From Parasedimentitalea marina (GTDB lineage Bacteria; Pseudomonadota; Alphaproteobacteria; Rhodobacterales; Rhodobacteraceae), in the NCBI RefSeq assembly GCF_004006175.1, contig NZ_CP033219.1, positions 2,852,001 through 2,916,000 on the forward strand: a DNA stretch of 64,000 nt, written 5' to 3'. Below are positions 16,304 to 24,569 of the stretch, piece after piece. Both the position numbers and the translations under genes were made by a program. The notes beneath the pieces are model-generated. The model was given only the letters and a program-made list of their open reading frames with translations. It was not told the origin of the DNA and did no database searches. Every line of letters begins with the position of its first letter. Position 1 is the stretch's first letter.

Positions 16304-16990
16304 TCAAGAACGCGACGACGAGGGTCCAAGAGGAATAAAATCATCGGCAGCAAGAGATCCTCTGGCCCATGGACGATAGCGCAGCCGGACTGCGGACAAA
16401 AGCGCCTCATCCTCCACTGGTGAGGTAAAGCCGACCCTATGAGCCATCCTTCGGAACAATTCGAAGGTTGGGTCCATCGGGCCCTCATCACAGCTTCTGA
16501 GGTCAGCCAATCCCTGACACGCCAACCGAGGCCAGTCGAATCGGGGGCCAGGATCAATCTTGCGACCAGGTGCCATATCGGAGTGACCGATCACACCCTG
16601 GGCGGAAATGGACCAGCGTGACATGATGTCTTTCATCAGTCTTTCTAACGTCACCATTTGTGGCTCTGCAAAGGGATGGTCACCACGGTTATCCAACTCG
16701 ATGCCAATAGAGCGAGAGTTGATATCATCAAAACCGCACCATTGCCCTGCCCCGGCATGCCAGGCACGCTGATCTTCGGCTACCATTTGCCAGCAATGGC
16801 CCTCTGCCCCGATCAGGTAATGAGCTGAGACTTCAACCGACGGGTCACACAGGCGCTGCAGCGCTGCGCTGGCGCTGTGCATGGCGGTGTAGTGGATCAC
16901 AATCAGCGAGGGCGTCAGCCCATCACGGCGCGGCCCGAAATTCGGGCTGGGATGCCAGCACGCGGCAGCGGTATCTGCAGTCCCGCTCAG
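16304..16990 (-). CDS. N-acetylmuramoyl-L-alanine amidase (AmpD/AmiD-like), apparent CTG start
   Basis: A zinc amidase of the Amidase_2/PGRP fold that removes peptide from muramoyl residues during wall recycling. Conserved sequence begins upstream of the first canonical start: WHPSPNFGPRRDG, then IHYTAM (first zinc His), SAHYLIGAEG, HAGAGQW, SIGIELDNRG and GHSDMAPGRKIDPG (second His and Asp ligands). The only GTG (16900) would delete the WHPSPNFGPRR segment. The frame is closed by a TGA at about 17030 and contains no ATG, GTG or TTG before 16900. A CTG at 16988-16990 overlaps the TGA of the upstream gene as CTGA, like a normal ATGA coupling. Product 228 residues from CTG. A sequence error is the alternative. 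Confidence 0.8.
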   Translation of the reverse strand: MSGTADTAAACWHPSPNFGPRRDGLTPSLIVIHYTAMHSASAALQRLCDPSVEVSAHYLIGAEGHCWQMVAEDQRAWHAGAGQWCGFDDINSRSIGIELDNRGDHPFAEPQMVTLERLMKDIMSRWSISAQGVIGHSDMAPGRKIDPGPRFDWPRLACQGLADLRSCDEGPMDPTFELFRRMAHRVGFTSPVEDEALLSAVRLRYRPWARGSLAADDFIPLGPSSSRS

Positions 16991-17754
16991 TTCTGCACCG
17001 CATGCTGATAGACAAGTGGATCCCAGTCACAGGCGTAGCCATCGCCATCGACATCCAGAGCCAGACGGTCGCGTTTGGGGCCGCCTGCCTCAAGAAAGGC
17101 CTGCTGGGCCAAGTCCGACGAGCGGTATCCAGCGCAGTTGCGTTCTGATTTGGCGCGCAGGTTTATACCTGTTCGACTGTAGATGCGGGTGCCAAGTGGA
17201 TTGGTGGCGCTCAGCGCATAGCTGACCACATTCGGTCCGGCATCCCCTTGTCGCACCGGTACGGCAGTAGGTTCAATGACCTGATACTGCGACCGGTTCT
17301 CGGCCAGGCGATCGGCGTCACTTTCGATGCTTTGACGGGACGACACCGCGCCAAAGTCATTCTCGTCCGAAATTCCGGCATTGCCAACAATAAGCGGAGC
17401 AGGATTTGACGGGCTGGCCTGAAGCGGTGCCTGGCCCGTGTTACTCTGCGAGGCTGAAAGGGCAGCAGCAGTTTCACTGGCAATATCGGAATTTCCAGAC
17501 GATGCACGAAAAGTCCCTGCGCTGGTAGAACTGCCCGGGCTGCGTGGCGCCGCAGTTGGCGCGTCCAGCGACGTGCTTTCTACCCGGATCGGCGGCACCA
17601 GAGGTTCCCCAAATATCGTCGTCCCCGCAGGCGGGGGCGCATCAAAGGGGCTGGTGTCGAACCCAGCTTCGGCACCGCTGTCCGGAACGGCTGGTGTACA
17701 GGCCGTCAAGGCCAGTACACTGCCCACAGAGATGAGGGAGACAAATACGCGCAT
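16987..17754 (-). CDS. lipoprotein with C-terminal excalibur calcium-binding domain
   Basis: A 255-residue protein from the ATG at 17754 (MRVFVSLISVGSVLALTAC), chosen because it starts the lipoprotein signal with lipobox LTAC; a start at 17796 adds 14 residues. The middle is Pro/Ser/Ala rich and probably disordered. The C-terminus (about 215-250) has the excalibur pattern: YSRTGINLRAKSERNCAGY with a Cys, and DVDGDGYACDWDP, an EF-hand-like Ca2+ loop with the second Cys. Such domains are typical of envelope proteins. Its stop overlaps the apparent start of the amidase gene, suggesting a shared cell-wall role. Confidence 0.85.
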   Translation of the reverse strand: MRVFVSLISVGSVLALTACTPAVPDSGAEAGFDTSPFDAPPPAGTTIFGEPLVPPIRVESTSLDAPTAAPRSPGSSTSAGTFRASSGNSDIASETAAALSASQSNTGQAPLQASPSNPAPLIVGNAGISDENDFGAVSSRQSIESDADRLAENRSQYQVIEPTAVPVRQGDAGPNVVSYALSATNPLGTRIYSRTGINLRAKSERNCAGYRSSDLAQQAFLEAGGPKRDRLALDVDGDGYACDWDPLVYQHAVQN

Positions 17755-17796
17755 CACACTTCTACCTGCTGTTTCTCTCTTGATTGCGAAGAGCAA

Positions 17797-19284
17797 TTAC
17801 CACCATTTGCCCGGCTTGGCCACAAACCCGGCTGCCGCTTCCAGGGCATAGGCGGTGTTCAGCAAATCACCCTCTTCCCAGGGCTTGCCAATCAATTGCA
17901 GACCCAGCGGCAGACCTTGAGCATCCATCCCTGCCGGCACCGAGATCCCCGGCAGGCCTGCCAGGTTCACTGTCACTGTAAAGACGTCGTTCAGATACAT
18001 TTGCACCGGATCAGCATCGGTCATCTCGCCCAGGCCAAAGGCCGCGGACGGCGTGGCCGGTGTCAGGATCGCATCAACACCTGCCGCAAAGACATCCTCA
18101 AAATCTTTCTTGATCAGAGTACGGACGCGGCGGGCACGGTTGTAATAGGCGTCATAGAAGCCTGCAGACAAGACATAGGTGCCGACCATCACCCGGCGCT
18201 GCACTTCGGGGCCAAAGCCCTCGGCGCGGGTTTTTTCGTACATCTCGGTGATGCCGTCACCCGCGTCGAGTGTGGCGCGGTGACCGTAGCGCACGCCGTC
18301 ATAGCGGGCCAGATTGCTCGAGGCCTCGGCGGGGGCGATCACGTAATAGGCGGGCAGCGCGTATTTGGTATGCGGCAGCGAGATATCGACGATTTCGGCA
18401 CCGGCGTCTTTCAACATGGCAGCGCCATCAGACCAGAGTTTCTCGATCTCACCCGGCATGCCGTCCATGCGGTATTCCTTGGGAATACCAATCTTTTTGC
18501 CGCGGATGTCGCCGCTCAACATGGCCTCAAAATCCGGCACTGCCAGATCAGCACTGGTGCTGTCCTTGACATCGTGCCCCGCCATAGCCTCGAGCATGAT
18601 GGCAGCGTCGCGCACCGATTTGGTCATCGGGCCGGCCTGATCCAAGCTGGAGGCAAAGGCCACCACACCCCAACGCGAGCAGCGGCCGTAGGTGGGCTTG
18701 ATACCAACGGTGCCGGTAAAGGCCGCAGGCTGGCGGATTGAGCCGCCGGTGTCAGTGCCAGTGGCCGCCAGACAGAGGTCGGCCGCCACAGCTGCAGCCG
18801 AACCGCCAGAGGACCCACCCGGTGTCAGGGCAGCCGTGTCGGCGTCACGCCGCCAGGGGCTCACCACATCGCCGTAAACCGAGGTCTCGTTGGACGAGCC
18901 CATGGCGAATTCGTCCATATTCAACTTGCCCAGCATCACCGCGCCACTATCGATCAGGTTCTGGCTGACGGTTGACTCATATTCGGGCTTGAAGCCTTGC
19001 AAAATGCGGCTACCGGCCTGGCTGTCGACACCTTTGGTGCAGAACAGGTCTTTGATACCAATCGGCAGGCCACACATGGCAGGCGCATCATTGTCTTTCA
19101 GCCGCGCATCCGCATCCGCAGCACATCCCAGCGCAAGTTCGGGTGTTTTATGCACAAAAGCATTCAACGCGCCGGCGGCATCAATGGCGGTGAGACAGGA
19201 TTGAGTCAGCTCAACCGACGAGGTCTCGCCTTTACGCAGCAGGTCGCGGGCTTCGGCCAGGCCCAGTTTGTTCAGATCACTCAT
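17797..19284 (-). CDS. gatA: Asp/Glu-tRNA amidotransferase subunit A
   Basis: The amidase subunit of GatCAB, which converts Glu-tRNA(Gln) and Asp-tRNA(Asn) to the amidated forms. 495 residues, the family norm. The amidase-signature catalytic elements are present in order: [10 protein letters not shown] (catalytic Lys), [18 protein letters not shown] (Ser of the Ser-cis-Ser-Lys triad) and [16 protein letters not shown] (catalytic Ser region). It follows gatC by 3 bp in a two-gene operon; gatB is not in the window. Confidence 0.97.
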   Translation of the reverse strand: MSDLNKLGLAEARDLLRKGETSSVELTQSCLTAIDAAGALNAFVHKTPELALGCAADADARLKDNDAPAMCGLPIGIKDLFCTKGVDSQAGSRILQGFKPEYESTVSQNLIDSGAVMLGKLNMDEFAMGSSNETSVYGDVVSPWRRDADTAALTPGGSSGGSAAAVAADLCLAATGTDTGGSIRQPAAFTGTVGIKPTYGRCSRWGVVAFASSLDQAGPMTKSVRDAAIMLEAMAGHDVKDSTSADLAVPDFEAMLSGDIRGKKIGIPKEYRMDGMPGEIEKLWSDGAAMLKDAGAEIVDISLPHTKYALPAYYVIAPAEASSNLARYDGVRYGHRATLDAGDGITEMYEKTRAEGFGPEVQRRVMVGTYVLSAGFYDAYYNRARRVRTLIKKDFEDVFAAGVDAILTPATPSAAFGLGEMTDADPVQMYLNDVFTVTVNLAGLPGISVPAGMDAQGLPLGLQLIGKPWEEGDLLNTAYALEAAAGFVAKPGKWW

Positions 19285-19287
19285 GTC

Positions 19288-19575
19288 TTATTCCATCACT
19301 TTCGGCACAGCAAAGAAGCCCTCACGCGCGTCGGGGGCATTGGCCAGCACCTTGGGCTGCTGGTGGCCATCGGTGACCACATCTTCGCGGCGTTTCAGAC
19401 GCTGCGGCGTGACCGAGGTCATTGGCTCAATGCCCTCTACATCCACCTCATTCAGCTGTTCAATAAAGCCGAGGATGGTGTTGAATTCCGCGGCGAGTGC
19501 CGGCAGGGCGTCTTCTTCGACCTTGATCCGGGCCAGTTTGGCCACGCGCGCGGCGGTGTCCTTGTCGATCGACAT
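19288..19575 (-). CDS. gatC: Asp/Glu-tRNA amidotransferase subunit C
   Basis: A 95-residue GatC. It starts MSIDKDTAARVAKLARIKVE and continues with the two-helix N-domain, the GFIEQLNEVDVEGIEPM linker and a C-terminal region that wraps GatA. Small, cytosolic, chaperones the complex. The ATG at 19575 is preceded by GGAGATTAGCC. It is first in the gatC-gatA operon. Confidence 0.96.
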   Translation of the reverse strand: MSIDKDTAARVAKLARIKVEEDALPALAAEFNTILGFIEQLNEVDVEGIEPMTSVTPQRLKRREDVVTDGHQQPKVLANAPDAREGFFAVPKVME

Positions 19576-19799
19576 GGCTAATCTCCAGTTGCAACTTGGT
19601 CCAAGCGTTTAGCCCCGCTTGCCCGAGGGCGCAAGCGTCTGCCGTGATATCCGCGGCCTGCATATGGTCGGTCAGCGCAGATCGGCTGTTTTTATGTCGA
19701 CTGAAGGCCCGTGGCCCCGACGAAACGGTTTTTCCACATAGCCCCGTTCCAATTCGTCAACGTGATGCTAGAGTTTGGCGAACGACAGGGTATTTGAAC

Positions 19800-20213
19800 A
19801 TGAATTTGAAACTGCACCACATCAATCTGGCCACTGAAAACGTCTCCCGTTTGAATGAGTTCTACCGGGATGTACTGGGGTTAAGCGACGAGGTTGAGGG
19901 CCTGCCGGTTCTAGAGAAAAAGCAAGGCTATGCTGGTGATGTGTCTTTCGTGAGTGATGGCGACATCCAGATGCACTTGGCGCAAAAGGATATGATGGCA
20001 GGGTTCAACAGCGGTCACATCGTCAATCCGGTGTCACGTGGCCATATTGCCTATCGCACCGATGATCTGGACGGCTTTATCGCGCATCTTGACGACCGGG
20101 GCATTCGCTACTCAGATTGGGGCAATCAGGCGGTCGCAGGCTGGCGGCAGATCTTTTTCTATGATCCCGATGGCAATGTCATCGAAGTCCACCAGGTTGA
20201 TGAAAACATTTGA
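19800..20213 (+). CDS. VOC-family (glyoxalase/bleomycin-resistance fold) protein
   Basis: A 137-residue VOC protein from the ATG at 19800 (MNLKLHHINLATENVSRLNE); a longer frame reaches into the gatC promoter region. It has one betaalphabetabetabeta pair. Metal-ligand candidates are His7 (LHHINL), His in QMHLAQK, His in RGHIAY and Glu in GNVIEVHQ. Substrate unknown; relatives include glyoxalase I-like lyases and dioxygenases. It is followed after 27 bp by the UPF0173 hydrolase gene on the same strand, so probably one operon with it and the M24 hydrolase. Confidence 0.85.
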   Translation: MNLKLHHINLATENVSRLNEFYRDVLGLSDEVEGLPVLEKKQGYAGDVSFVSDGDIQMHLAQKDMMAGFNSGHIVNPVSRGHIAYRTDDLDGFIAHLDDRGIRYSDWGNQAVAGWRQIFFYDPDGNVIEVHQVDENI

Positions 20214-20240
20214 TCGCAATCCACGATCCACTACGGGAAG

Positions 20241-20939
20241 ATGACCATGAAAATAATCTGGCTGGGCCACGGCTCATTTCGCATTGAAACCGGCGACAAA
20301 GTGTTGCTGATCGACCCTTGGCTGACCGGCAACCCGGCCCTGCCCGAGGATCAACACGAGGCGGCTCTTGCAGGCGCCACTCACATCCTGTTGACCCATG
20401 TGCATTTCGACCATGTGGTGGATGTTCTGCCCCTAGCCAAAAAGCTGGATCTGACAGTGGTCGGACAATACGACCTGATGGGGTACTGGGCCGAAACCGA
20501 AGAGATCAAGACGATTGGCTTCAACAAGGGCGGTACCGTTGATCTGGGCGGGGTTCAGGTCTCTATGGTCAAAGCCGAGCATTCCTCGACCTTTTCGACC
20601 CCCGACGGGCCACGCACCGGCGGCAGCGAATGCGGGTTCATGATCAAAGCCGAGGGCCACATGATCTATCATTCCGGCGACACGGACATCATGGCCGACA
20701 TGGGCTGGATGGGCGAATTCTATCAGCCGGACATCGGCATTCTAAGCGCCGGTGGCCATTTCACCATGGGCATGAAGGGCGCTGCCTTTGCCGCCAAAAA
20801 GTACTTTGACTTCAAGACAGTGATCCCCTGCCACTACAAAACCTTCCCGATCCTGGAGCAAAACGCCGAGGTGCTGATCCAGGGTCTTCCCGGTGTGGAT
20901 GTGGTGGAACCCGTCGTGATGAAAGCGATTGAACTCTGA
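20241..20939 (+). CDS. UPF0173 metal-dependent hydrolase (metallo-beta-lactamase fold)
   Basis: A 232-residue hydrolase. MTMKIIWLGHGSFRIETGDKVLL and the zinc motif LLTHVHFDHVVDVLPLA (HxHxDH type) are plain. Later ligands include KAEHSS and HSGDTDIM, plus PCHYKTFP near the end. UPF0173 members are poorly characterised. It could start at the second ATG (20247). The stop overlaps the next start as TGATG, so the M24 hydrolase is translationally coupled. Confidence 0.9.
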   Translation: MTMKIIWLGHGSFRIETGDKVLLIDPWLTGNPALPEDQHEAALAGATHILLTHVHFDHVVDVLPLAKKLDLTVVGQYDLMGYWAETEEIKTIGFNKGGTVDLGGVQVSMVKAEHSSTFSTPDGPRTGGSECGFMIKAEGHMIYHSGDTDIMADMGWMGEFYQPDIGILSAGGHFTMGMKGAAFAAKKYFDFKTVIPCHYKTFPILEQNAEVLIQGLPGVDVVEPVVMKAIEL

Positions 20940-22114
20940 TGCCTGCTACAGATTTTTCATCAGCCGAATATGCGGCCCGCCTGCGCAAAACCCGCGCAGG
21001 CATGGCCTTACAGGGCATTGAAACGCTGATCGTTGCTGATCCATCGAACATGGCATGGTTGACCGGATATGACGGCTGGAGCTTCTATGTGCCGCAGGTG
21101 GTTATCCTGCACAGCTCCGGATCGCCACTCTGGTGGGGACGCACCCAAGACAAATCAGGGGCGGCGCAGACCACCTGGTTACAGGACTCGGACCTGTACG
21201 ACTGGCCCGAAGAGCATATCCAGCACCCGGATCACCACCCCTATGCGGCCCTGGTAGATTTACTACGCCAGCGCGGCTGGACCTCTGGTCTTGGGGTTGA
21301 GATGGACAATTACTACTACTCCGCGGCCTCTCACAGGGTTTTGGAGCAAGCTTTTGGCCGTGATGAAATTGCTGATGCCACCGGGCTGGTGAACTGGCAG
21401 CGGGCGGTAAAGTCCGAGGCTGAACTGGCGATGATGCGCAAGGCGGGCCAGTTGACGGCGCAGATGCACGCAGTGTTGCGCGATGGGTTCCGCCCCGGCG
21501 TTGCCAAGAACCAGCTGGTGGCTGACGTCCAAGCCGCTGGCATCGCTGGGCTGCCAGGCCTGGCGGGTGACTACCCCGCCATTGCCCCCATTGCACCCTC
21601 CGGACTTGAAGCCTCGGCCGCACATATCACTTGGAATGACCGCCAGCTGGCTTTGGGCGAGGCGACGTATTTTGAGGTCTCAGGCTGTTATCATCGCTAT
21701 CACTGCCCTGCCAGCCGCAGCCTGTATCTGGGCGAGCCTCCCGCCGATATCCGCCGCGCCGAGACCGCGGTTCTGACCGCCATCGAAGATACACTTGCAA
21801 CCGCTCGTCCGGGAGTCACCTGTGAAGACGTCGCCGCCTGTGTCTATGAAAGCTTTGCCAAGGCCGGTTACGTGAAAGCCAATCGGACGGGCTATCCGGT
21901 GGGTCTTAGCTACCCGCCGGACTGGGGCGAACGCACCATGAGCCTGCGTCCCGGCGACACCACCCGGCTGCAGGCGGGCATGACATTTCACTTGATGCCC
22001 GGCCTGTGGACCGCCGATTGGGGGTTGGCGATCACCGAAACATTTGTGGTCACCCCTGAGGGTGGAAAGGCACTGGCCGATATCCCACGCGAGCTGGTTG
22101 TGAAATCCACCTGA
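20939..22114 (+). CDS. M24-family hydrolase, ectoine hydrolase (DoeA)-like
   Basis: A 391-residue protein with the creatinase-like N-domain (NMAWLTGYDGWSFYVPQ) and the pita-bread M24 domain. It has the DoeA features WSFYVPQ, DNYYYSAASH, PIAPSGLEASAAHITWND and ADWGLAITETFVVT. Canonical metal Asp/His positions of methionine aminopeptidases are altered, as in DoeA, which opens the ectoine ring to N-acetyl-diaminobutyrate. No doeB, aminotransferase or ectoine transporter lies nearby in the window, so ectoine as substrate is an inference from the family. Its 1-bp overlap with the UPF0173 gene indicates an operon. Confidence 0.78.
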   Translation: MPATDFSSAEYAARLRKTRAGMALQGIETLIVADPSNMAWLTGYDGWSFYVPQVVILHSSGSPLWWGRTQDKSGAAQTTWLQDSDLYDWPEEHIQHPDHHPYAALVDLLRQRGWTSGLGVEMDNYYYSAASHRVLEQAFGRDEIADATGLVNWQRAVKSEAELAMMRKAGQLTAQMHAVLRDGFRPGVAKNQLVADVQAAGIAGLPGLAGDYPAIAPIAPSGLEASAAHITWNDRQLALGEATYFEVSGCYHRYHCPASRSLYLGEPPADIRRAETAVLTAIEDTLATARPGVTCEDVAACVYESFAKAGYVKANRTGYPVGLSYPPDWGERTMSLRPGDTTRLQAGMTFHLMPGLWTADWGLAITETFVVTPEGGKALADIPRELVVKST

Positions 22115-22130
22115 CATCTGTCCCGCCCTT

Positions 22131-22144
22131 GCCCGGAAACGGGC
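22131..22144. terminator. short hairpin between convergent genes
   Basis: GCCCG-GAAA-CGGGC with a GNRA loop lies between the convergent M24 and tag genes, overlapping the tag stop codon. It has no U-tract and is a weak terminator call. Confidence 0.4.
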
Positions 22145-22755
22145 TAGGCGCCTGGAGGGGTGAACAGTTTACGTTTCTCCACAGCCTTGTCGCGACACAT
22201 GCACCCCCTGGCGTGATCATTGATCAGCCCCATCGCCTGCATAAAAGCAAAGGCGGTGGTGGGGCCGACAAATTTCCAGCCCCGTTTTTTCAACGCCTTG
22301 GACAGGGCCACGGATTCGGGGCTGATGGTCTGGGTCTGCGGTTCCGGCAGCGTTTCGGAGTCCGGCTCAAAGCTCCAGAAAAACGCCGCCAGCGATCCCG
22401 CCTCGGCCTCAAGCTCCAGGGCGCGGGCAGCATTGTTAATCACGGCGTTGATCTTGCCGCGATGGCGAATAATACCGGCATTCTGCAGCAAACGGTCCAC
22501 ATCCGCCTCGGTGTATAGCGCCACTTTGGCATAGTCGAAGCCATCAAAGGCCGCACGGAAATTCTCGCGTTTGTTCAGGATGGTGCGCCAGCTTAGGCCC
22601 GACTGGAAACTTTCCAGGCAGACTTTTTCAAACAGGCGTATGTTATCACCGACCGGATAGCCCCATTCATTGTCATGGTACGGCAGGAATTCCGGCGCCG
22701 AACCGGCCCAGTTGCAGCGGGTCTGGCCATCCGGGCCGGTGGAAATATTGCTCAC
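22144..22755 (-). CDS. tag: DNA-3-methyladenine glycosylase I
   Basis: A 203-residue base-excision-repair glycosylase removing 3-methyladenine. Family motifs are present: RCNWAG (zinc Cys), YHDNEWGYPVGD, FEKVCLESFQSGLSWRTILNKRENFRAAF (helix-hairpin-helix region), RHRGKINAVINNA and FVGPTTAFAFMQAMGLINDH followed by CMCRDK (zinc His/Cys). Monocistronic, opposite to the M24 gene. Confidence 0.95.
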   Translation of the reverse strand: MSNISTGPDGQTRCNWAGSAPEFLPYHDNEWGYPVGDNIRLFEKVCLESFQSGLSWRTILNKRENFRAAFDGFDYAKVALYTEADVDRLLQNAGIIRHRGKINAVINNAARALELEAEAGSLAAFFWSFEPDSETLPEPQTQTISPESVALSKALKKRGWKFVGPTTAFAFMQAMGLINDHARGCMCRDKAVEKRKLFTPPGA

Positions 22756-22865
22756 GTCTTCTCCTTTTCGCTGGGTTCATACACGGGATACCCAGAGGGG
22801 CACTTTATTACAGAACATTTTAGGAACACTAAGCAGATTACAGACCCGCGTCTACTGGTGTTGGA

Positions 22866-23315
22866 TTAACGTCGCGCGGCAAAGAACGCCTTGAGCATCT
22901 GCTCCGCCTCGGCCTCGGCGATGCCGTCATAGACCTCGGGACTGTGATGCGCCTGAGCATGCGAGAACACCCGGGCCCCATGCGCCACACCACCCGATTT
23001 TGGATCAGACGCCCCATAGTAGACCCGCCCGATCCGTGCGGCGGCGATGGCGGCGGCGCACATGGCACAGGGTTCCAGCGTGACGTAGAGATCATAGTCG
23101 GCCAGACGTTCAGATCCGGCAGCGGCACAGGCGGCGCGGATGGTCAGGATCTCGGCGTGGGCGGTGGGATCGTGATATTCGCGGGTCCGATTACCTTCAA
23201 CGGCAACCACCTTTCCTTGCGGGTCGATCAGCACCGCGCCCACCGGGACTTCGCCCCGATCAGCCGCTGCGCGCGCCGCGCTAAGCGCCTGTTCCATATG
23301 AGATTTGAAAATCAT
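22866..23315 (-). CDS. tadA: tRNA adenosine(34) deaminase
   Basis: A 149-residue zinc deaminase making inosine at the wobble base of tRNA-Arg(ACG). The zinc/proton-shuttle site is HAE at residues 53-55 and PCAMC at 82-86, with the usual GEVPVGAVL and YYGASDPKSGGV motifs. The start may also be the ATG six codons on (MEQALSAA). It is divergent from the pseudouridine synthase gene across 61 bp. Confidence 0.95.
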   Translation of the reverse strand: MIFKSHMEQALSAARAAADRGEVPVGAVLIDPQGKVVAVEGNRTREYHDPTAHAEILTIRAACAAAGSERLADYDLYVTLEPCAMCAAAIAAARIGRVYYGASDPKSGGVAHGARVFSHAQAHHSPEVYDGIAEAEAEQMLKAFFAARR

Positions 23316-23376
23316 GCCGCAAATTGCCTTGTATTGCGTCCTTTCGCAACCGCGCAGAATCGTCTAAGGGCGGGTT

Positions 23377-24405
23377 ATGACCCAATCTCAGACCCCTCCG
23401 CCCGGCGACCGCATCGCCAAAGTTCTGGCCCGTGCCGGTATCGCCTCGCGTCGCGAGGCCGAACGCATGATCAATGCCGGTCTTGTCTCCGTCAATGGCA
23501 CGGTGATCGATAGCCCGGCGCTGAACGTCACACCGCAGGACAGGATCATTGTCGACGGCAAACCCGTTGGCGACCCGGAACCGGCGCGTCTGTGGCTGTA
23601 TCACAAGCCCAGCGGACTGGTGACCACCAACAGTGACGAAAAAGGTCGCACCACGATCTTTGACCGCCTGCCCGAGGATCTGCCCCGGGTGATGACTGTG
23701 GGTCGTTTGGACATCAACTCCGAAGGTCTGCTGCTGTTGACCAATGATGGCGGCATCAAGCGGCAACTGGAACTGCCATCAACCGGATGGCTGCGCAAAT
23801 ACCGGGTGCGGATCAATGGCCGCCCTCAGGAAAGCGACTTCGAGCCCCTGCGCAAGGGTCTGGTGATCGATGGTGAAAAGTTCCAGCCGATGCAGGTGAC
23901 GCTGGACCGCCAGCAGGGCGCCAACGCCTGGCTGACCATTGGCATTCGCGAAGGCAAGAACCGCGAAATCCGTCGTGCCATCGAAGACATCGGCTTTACC
24001 GTGAACCGGCTGCTGCGGGTCTCGTATGGGCCATTCCAGCTGGGACAGTTGAAGCTGGGTGCGGTTGAAGAAATCCGCCGCAAGGTGATGCGCGATCAGC
24101 TGGGACTTGAGGCCGAGCCAGAGCCGGAAAAGCCCAAGAACACAAGACGCGTGGTGCGTAAGAAGCCCAGCACCATGGCAGGCAGACCAGGGCGACCTAA
24201 ACCCCCCGAGGACGACGGCCGCCCATCGGGTCGCGGCTATTCCAGCAGAGGGCCAGATCGCTCCTCCGGCGATGGCCGACCCACAGGTCGCACAGGTGGC
24301 AAACCCGCAGGCCGTACCGGGGGAAAACCCTCGACTGGTAAGCCAGCGCGGCGTCCCGATGGGCGTTCAGGCGGCAAGCCCGTCGGCAAGAATCCCCGTC
24401 GTTGA
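23377..24405 (+). CDS. RsuA/RluB/E-family pseudouridine synthase with long basic tail
   Basis: A 342-residue enzyme. An S4 RNA-binding domain ([21 protein letters not shown]) is followed by the synthase domain. The catalytic Asp is in [18 protein letters not shown], and [11 protein letters not shown] and [28 protein letters not shown] are further motifs. This is the RluB-like branch (23S rRNA U2605 in E. coli). Beyond about residue 245 there is a low-complexity Arg/Gly/Lys/Pro tail with repeats such as [15 protein letters not shown], probably disordered and RNA-binding. Whether the substrate is 16S or 23S is not certain. Confidence 0.92.
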   Translation: MTQSQTPPPGDRIAKVLARAGIASRREAERMINAGLVSVNGTVIDSPALNVTPQDRIIVDGKPVGDPEPARLWLYHKPSGLVTTNSDEKGRTTIFDRLPEDLPRVMTVGRLDINSEGLLLLTNDGGIKRQLELPSTGWLRKYRVRINGRPQESDFEPLRKGLVIDGEKFQPMQVTLDRQQGANAWLTIGIREGKNREIRRAIEDIGFTVNRLLRVSYGPFQLGQLKLGAVEEIRRKVMRDQLGLEAEPEPEKPKNTRRVVRKKPSTMAGRPGRPKPPEDDGRPSGRGYSSRGPDRSSGDGRPTGRTGGKPAGRTGGKPSTGKPARRPDGRSGGKPVGKNPRR

Positions 24406-24490
24406 CCCGACTGCGCGTGAGTTCCCCCTAGTAAGAAGGCCCGCTATCGCCTAAATTCTAAGGCGGAACAGCGTCTTCGGGAGAACCCGC

Positions 24491-24565
24491 GTGCAGAAAT
24501 TTGCCTTTGTGGCCCTCTTGATCCTGATGCTTGGTCTCAGCACCGGCTGGATTGTGGGAGGCTAA
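24491..24565 (+). CDS. possible 24-residue membrane micropeptide (GTG start)
   Basis: GTG at 24491 opens a 24-codon frame encoding one hydrophobic helix (VQKFAFVALLILMLGLSTGW, then IVGG). It ends with TAA 4 bp before the XpaC start. A GGGAGA lies 6 bp upstream. Position and composition suggest a micropeptide or leader translated ahead of the XpaC-TelA operon. It could also be chance; no homolog is recognised. Confidence 0.35.
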   Translation: MQKFAFVALLILMLGLSTGWIVGG

Positions 24566-24569
24566 GCAC

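Noticed and set aside
19661..19676. 16-mer CATATGGTCGGTCAGC repeated at 2018-2033 as a regulatory motif
   Set aside because: One shared 16-mer in 64 kb is near chance expectation; no third copy seen and the genes are unrelated.
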